This document shows, in pieces, positions 61,568 through 64,000 of a DNA stretch of 64,000 nucleotides (its first letter is position 1; each line of letters starts with the position of its first letter). Source of the stretch: Aurantiacibacter atlanticus (GTDB taxonomy: Bacteria > Pseudomonadota > Alphaproteobacteria > Sphingomonadales > Sphingomonadaceae). A program made the translations under genes and the position numbers. The stretch is taken from NCBI RefSeq assembly GCF_001077815.2, contig NZ_CP011310.1, forward strand, positions 1,116,001 to 1,180,000. Direction: 5' to 3'. The notes under the pieces are model-generated. The model had not been told where the DNA came from, did not search any database, and was given only the letters and a program-made list of their open reading frames with translations.

Positions 61568-62640
61568 CAGCCGGCAGATTCAGCACCTGGGGCGCGGTCC
61601 CGAAACATCGGGACGGTTTGCTCATCGTCGGGCGACGCAATGCGCAGATCCGGCCTTACGATGAACACAGGGCAGGCGGAGTTCTTTGCCAGAAAGGCGG
61701 TAACACTGCCATAGGGTACACTCCGCAGATTGGTACGACCGTGCGAGGAGACGACGATCAGATCTGCGCCGAGACGCGCTGCGATCACACTCAACCGTTC
61801 CTGCGGGCCGGGATCGCTCTCAAGGCAAAGGCGCGCATCGATACCCTGGCGCACCAAACGCGATTTCCATGTTTCCAGATAGCCGCGATCGACTGCTCCG
61901 GTTCGCGATGCGCTGTTTCTATCCCAGTGTTCGGCGACAGCTTGCGCCGTGCTGGAGCCTCCCGATGACAATGCGTCCGGATGCTGCGCGATGTGAGCCA
62001 ATGTGACCTGCGAATTCCGGGCCTTCGCCAACCGTGCCACGATCGGCAAGACACTTTCGGAGTTGGGTGAGCCGTCGAGCGGGACCAGGATTTTTCCATA
62101 TTCGGGCAAACATTCTCGCCCGTTTCGAGGTGGCAGCAGAAGGACCGACGCCGCTCCACGCTCGAGCACAGCTTGAGCTGTTCGGCCCAGGTCGACGCGG
62201 CTTCCCACGCCGCTGTGCTTAGAGAGGACGAGCACCGATCCGTGATGATCTTTGGCCCAATCGTTCAAACGTTCGTGAGCGATTCCCGGAAGGACGACGG
62301 CCTTGGCCGCAGATCCCTGCTCCCCGTCGTATCCTGGCAATTCCTCCAGACCTCCGCGGCATTCGGCCAAGCGCAGATTCCACTCAAGCGGATCTGCAGG
62401 GAATGCCCCATGGGGAGCGATTTCAAGTATTTGGGCGAAGGCAAGCTCTAGACCAAAGACCTGTGCGATTGCCCGCGCGTGCAAGGCGACCTGACGACGA
62501 TTTTCGTCCTCACCAAGACATGCAAGCACCTGTGCTTCCTGTCTAAGAGAAGTAGAGGCTTCGCCTTGCGAAGGGACGCGCGGACCCAGGAGCGGTCCGA
62601 CCGGAGGTTTCAGCGCCATGGCATTGCTGTGCGTCATCAT
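61567..62640 (-). CDS. Tandem-domain universal stress protein
   Basis: 357 aa from ATG 62640 (a second ATG follows directly). Two UspA domains. The first (about 25-185) has a degenerate nucleotide loop, LVLSKHSGVGSRVDLGRTAQ. The second (about 195-330) has KILVPLDGSPNSESVLPIVA and a good ATP loop, LIVVSSHGRTNLRSVPYGSV. Its stop overlaps the ndvB start (TGATG), so the two are translated together. A role in stress survival is typical; why it is coupled to a glucan synthase is not known. Confidence 0.88.
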   Translation of the reverse strand: MMTHSNAMALKPPVGPLLGPRVPSQGEASTSLRQEAQVLACLGEDENRRQVALHARAIAQVFGLELAFAQILEIAPHGAFPADPLEWNLRLAECRGGLEELPGYDGEQGSAAKAVVLPGIAHERLNDWAKDHHGSVLVLSKHSGVGSRVDLGRTAQAVLERGAASVLLLPPRNGRECLPEYGKILVPLDGSPNSESVLPIVARLAKARNSQVTLAHIAQHPDALSSGGSSTAQAVAEHWDRNSASRTGAVDRGYLETWKSRLVRQGIDARLCLESDPGPQERLSVIAARLGADLIVVSSHGRTNLRSVPYGSVTAFLAKNSACPVFIVRPDLRIASPDDEQTVPMFRDRAPGAESAG

Positions 62641-62958
62641 CTTCGTTTCCCACTGGTGACCATACGGCACGCGCCCGAGGATGGATTGTCCGCCCGACCG
62701 GTCGCTACGAGTGCGGGAGGCGGGCATGAGCCAAGCATTGCGGCGCAAGGTCTAGAGTACGTGCTCCATCGCCGACCGAGTCAACTCGGCCGATGCCCAG
62801 TTGGACGCGCGGAGCGCTGATCGATTACACCTTGTGCCGCGCGCAGCGAGACGCCACCGGGCTGGTCCGCGGAACATTCCAGAGCGCCGCACCCTGCCGC
62901 TGAGTGCGCTCGACCGCGCAGGTAAACCCGGCTTTGAATGCGCGCCGTCAAATTTCTC
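62641..62958. other. Intergenic region upstream of usp-ndvB
   Basis: 318 bases; the usp-ndvB promoter should lie here on the minus strand. GGAACATTCC near 62870 is a short dyad (GGAA...TTCC). No FNR box, no EcfG-type promoter and no gene could be supported. Confidence 0.35.
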
Positions 62959-63144
62959 TCAGCGACCTGCATCGACTGAAGGCGGGCCGCCGGGTCGATC
63001 CCCAACATAGGCATCGGGGTTTTCCCGGAAGCATTTCGCGCATTCGGCCGAGCAGAAGAAGTAGGACCATCCTGCGAACTCTTCATGAGCTCGGACGATC
63101 TCAAGGGGAATGCGGCCGCCGCAAACGGGATCGGTTACCTCCAT
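62959..63144 (-). CDS. Small YHS-domain protein
   Basis: 61 aa from ATG 63144, which lies 2 bases after the stop of the upstream reductase gene, so translation is probably coupled; an ATG at 63180 would overlap that gene. The YHS/TRASH-like motif is DPVCGGRIPLEI, then GWSYFFCSAECAKCFRENPD. The four Cys could bind copper, zinc or haem. Such domains are common in metal ATPases and as stand-alone proteins. Confidence 0.75.
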   Translation of the reverse strand: MEVTDPVCGGRIPLEIVRAHEEFAGWSYFFCSAECAKCFRENPDAYVGDRPGGPPSVDAGR

Positions 63145-63146
63145 CC

Positions 63147-64000
63147 TCAGGTTTTCGTCCCGTGTTCGCACCAGACGCATGTGCAATCCCGATGGTCACA
63201 GCTTGGATCGCGCAGGCTGGCGCGAAACCGTTGTCTTGCCAGCGGGAAAAGCGCTGTGTGGGGCGCCGATGGAGAATAGAGCTTGTGAAGCCTGCCGGAG
63301 GTGTTGGATTGCATCAGCTTTCTTGTCACCCAGTGGCGCCCTCGGGACCCGATACCGTTGAACAGAAAGCGGTTGACGATACCTGTCTTCATCCTCGGCA
63401 AGAGCTGCTGCCGCCACAAGTCTTCATAGTCGCCTTCTTCAAGAATGCTGTGGGCGGCAAGCACGCCCGAGGCGATCGAAAAGCGCAGGCCAAAGCCGGC
63501 CATGGCGTCCTGGAATCCGGCCTGTTCGCCGACCACCGGATGGTGTCCCTGAACTGCGCGGCGCGGCAAGCGCAAATTGCCAAATCCGCCGAATGATCGC
63601 TTGTTGCGCATGACAATCCCCGTCTTTTGCTGGAAGAATGCCGCTGTGAGATTGACGTAATGCCGCTGTTGCTTGAAGCCCGAAAAGAGGCAACTCGCCA
63701 TCGTTCCGCGCCCTTCGTGGACAAGCAGATAGGCGTAGCCGCGCGGCGCCAGACGGTCGTCGAACGCGATATAAGCTCCGTTTTCATGGTCGGTATCGAA
63801 AATATATCCCGACGCGATAATATCCGCGCGGCGCGGGCCTGCAGCAAGAATTGCCGTGCCAGAGGTCTTGTCGATCCTGCTGTTGAAATGGACTTCAACG
63901 CCAAGATCGCTGGCTTGCCGAAGCAATCCCTGCTCGAGACTTTGCGGCCCGCCACCGCGTTCGACAAGGTAAAAAAGCGGTCTGTCCGAGGTCATCGCAT
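63147..64000 (-). CDS. FAD-dependent oxidoreductase (geranylgeranyl-reductase-like), C-terminal part
   Basis: Only the last 285 or so residues are in the window; the N-terminal FAD-binding motif lies outside. TAILAAGPRRADIIASGYIF is typical of the FixC/GGR group, as are RRAVQGHHPVVGEQAGFQDA and RFSIASGVLAAHSILEEGDY. The C-terminus ends in the Cys-rich CDHRDCTCVWCEHGTKT, unusual for the group. Substrate is unknown; relatives reduce isoprenoid or other hydrophobic compounds. It is followed immediately by the YHS protein gene. Confidence 0.75.
   Translation of the reverse strand, partial: AMTSDRPLFYLVERGGGPQSLEQGLLRQASDLGVEVHFNSRIDKTSGTAILAAGPRRADIIASGYIFDTDHENGAYIAFDDRLAPRGYAYLLVHEGRGTMASCLFSGFKQQRHYVNLTAAFFQQKTGIVMRNKRSFGGFGNLRLPRRAVQGHHPVVGEQAGFQDAMAGFGLRFSIASGVLAAHSILEEGDYEDLWRQQLLPRMKTGIVNRFLFNGIGSRGRHWVTRKLMQSNTSGRLHKLYSPSAPHTALFPLARQRFRASLRDPSCDHRDCTCVWCEHGTKT

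Noticed and set aside
1..64000. CRISPR arrays, tRNA, rRNA, integrase or plasmid replication genes
   Set aside because: Read through both strands for repeats and known motifs; none was found, so the window cannot be assigned to chromosome or plasmid and no attachment site is claimed.

Overview
The window looks like a 64-kb piece of an alphaproteobacterial genome or large plasmid, most likely from Sphingomonadales. The reasons are the high GC content, the protein style, an NdvB-type cyclic glucan synthase, an HWE-family kinase and several insertion sequences. No rRNA, tRNA or CRISPR array was seen. Assignments come from reading motifs by eye; no database search was run.

Left part (1-4.85 kb): two abutting IS5-family elements, then efflux debris (a broken membrane-fusion protein and an intact NodT-type outer-membrane factor), a truncated alcohol dehydrogenase fragment and an 80-bp relic of an IS3-family end.

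Fermentation and sugar-phosphate block (4.85-17.3 kb): a P2-type cation ATPase and a GH65 disaccharide phosphorylase, a beta-phosphoglucomutase-like HAD protein, a PfkB kinase, an ldhA-lctP pair, a zinc alcohol dehydrogenase and an acetyl-CoA hydrolase/CoA-transferase. The alcohol dehydrogenase is frameshifted but still has an excellent FNR/FixK-type class II promoter.

IS-scarred metal region (17.35-24.9 kb): an IS3 element split by an IS110/IS1111 element, a universal-stress-protein fragment, a second IS3 element, the N-terminus of a CopA-type multicopper oxidase, and a CnrY-CnrX-CnrH-like signalling operon whose sigma gene is frameshifted. Divergent to it are a DUF2231 membrane protein and a His/Met-rich lipoprotein.

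Signalling and nucleotide block (25-34.8 kb): an HWE histidine kinase, a DUF302 protein and an ECF-like sigma factor with a Cys-rich tail. Next comes a compact leftward operon: ATP-grasp protein, beta-CASP metallo-hydrolase, AMP/thymidine phosphorylase of the archaeal type, PRPP synthetase, type II (archaeal-type) GAPDH and a small conserved protein. This operon is the most interesting part of the window: the gene content suggests RNA or nucleotide turnover feeding ribose phosphate into central carbon metabolism, but that is inference.

Second metabolic block (34.8-47.7 kb): AidB-like acyl-CoA dehydrogenase, a P1B ATPase with an unusual CPD motif, a second PfkB kinase, an alpha/beta hydrolase, a second lactate permease overlapping a cation/proton antiporter, and PEP synthase overlapping a 2-hydroxyacid dehydrogenase.

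Envelope block (47.7-64 kb): PBP2, a PlsC-like acyltransferase, a second ECF-like sigma factor, cardiolipin synthase, the very large cyclic beta-1,2-glucan synthase coupled to a tandem universal stress protein, a YHS-domain protein and the C-terminal part of an FAD-dependent reductase cut by the window edge.

Taken together the genes read as a survival island for oxygen or energy limitation: phosphorolytic sugar use, lactate/ethanol/acetate metabolism, ion homeostasis, stress proteins and envelope remodelling. Its left third is being dismantled by insertion sequences.
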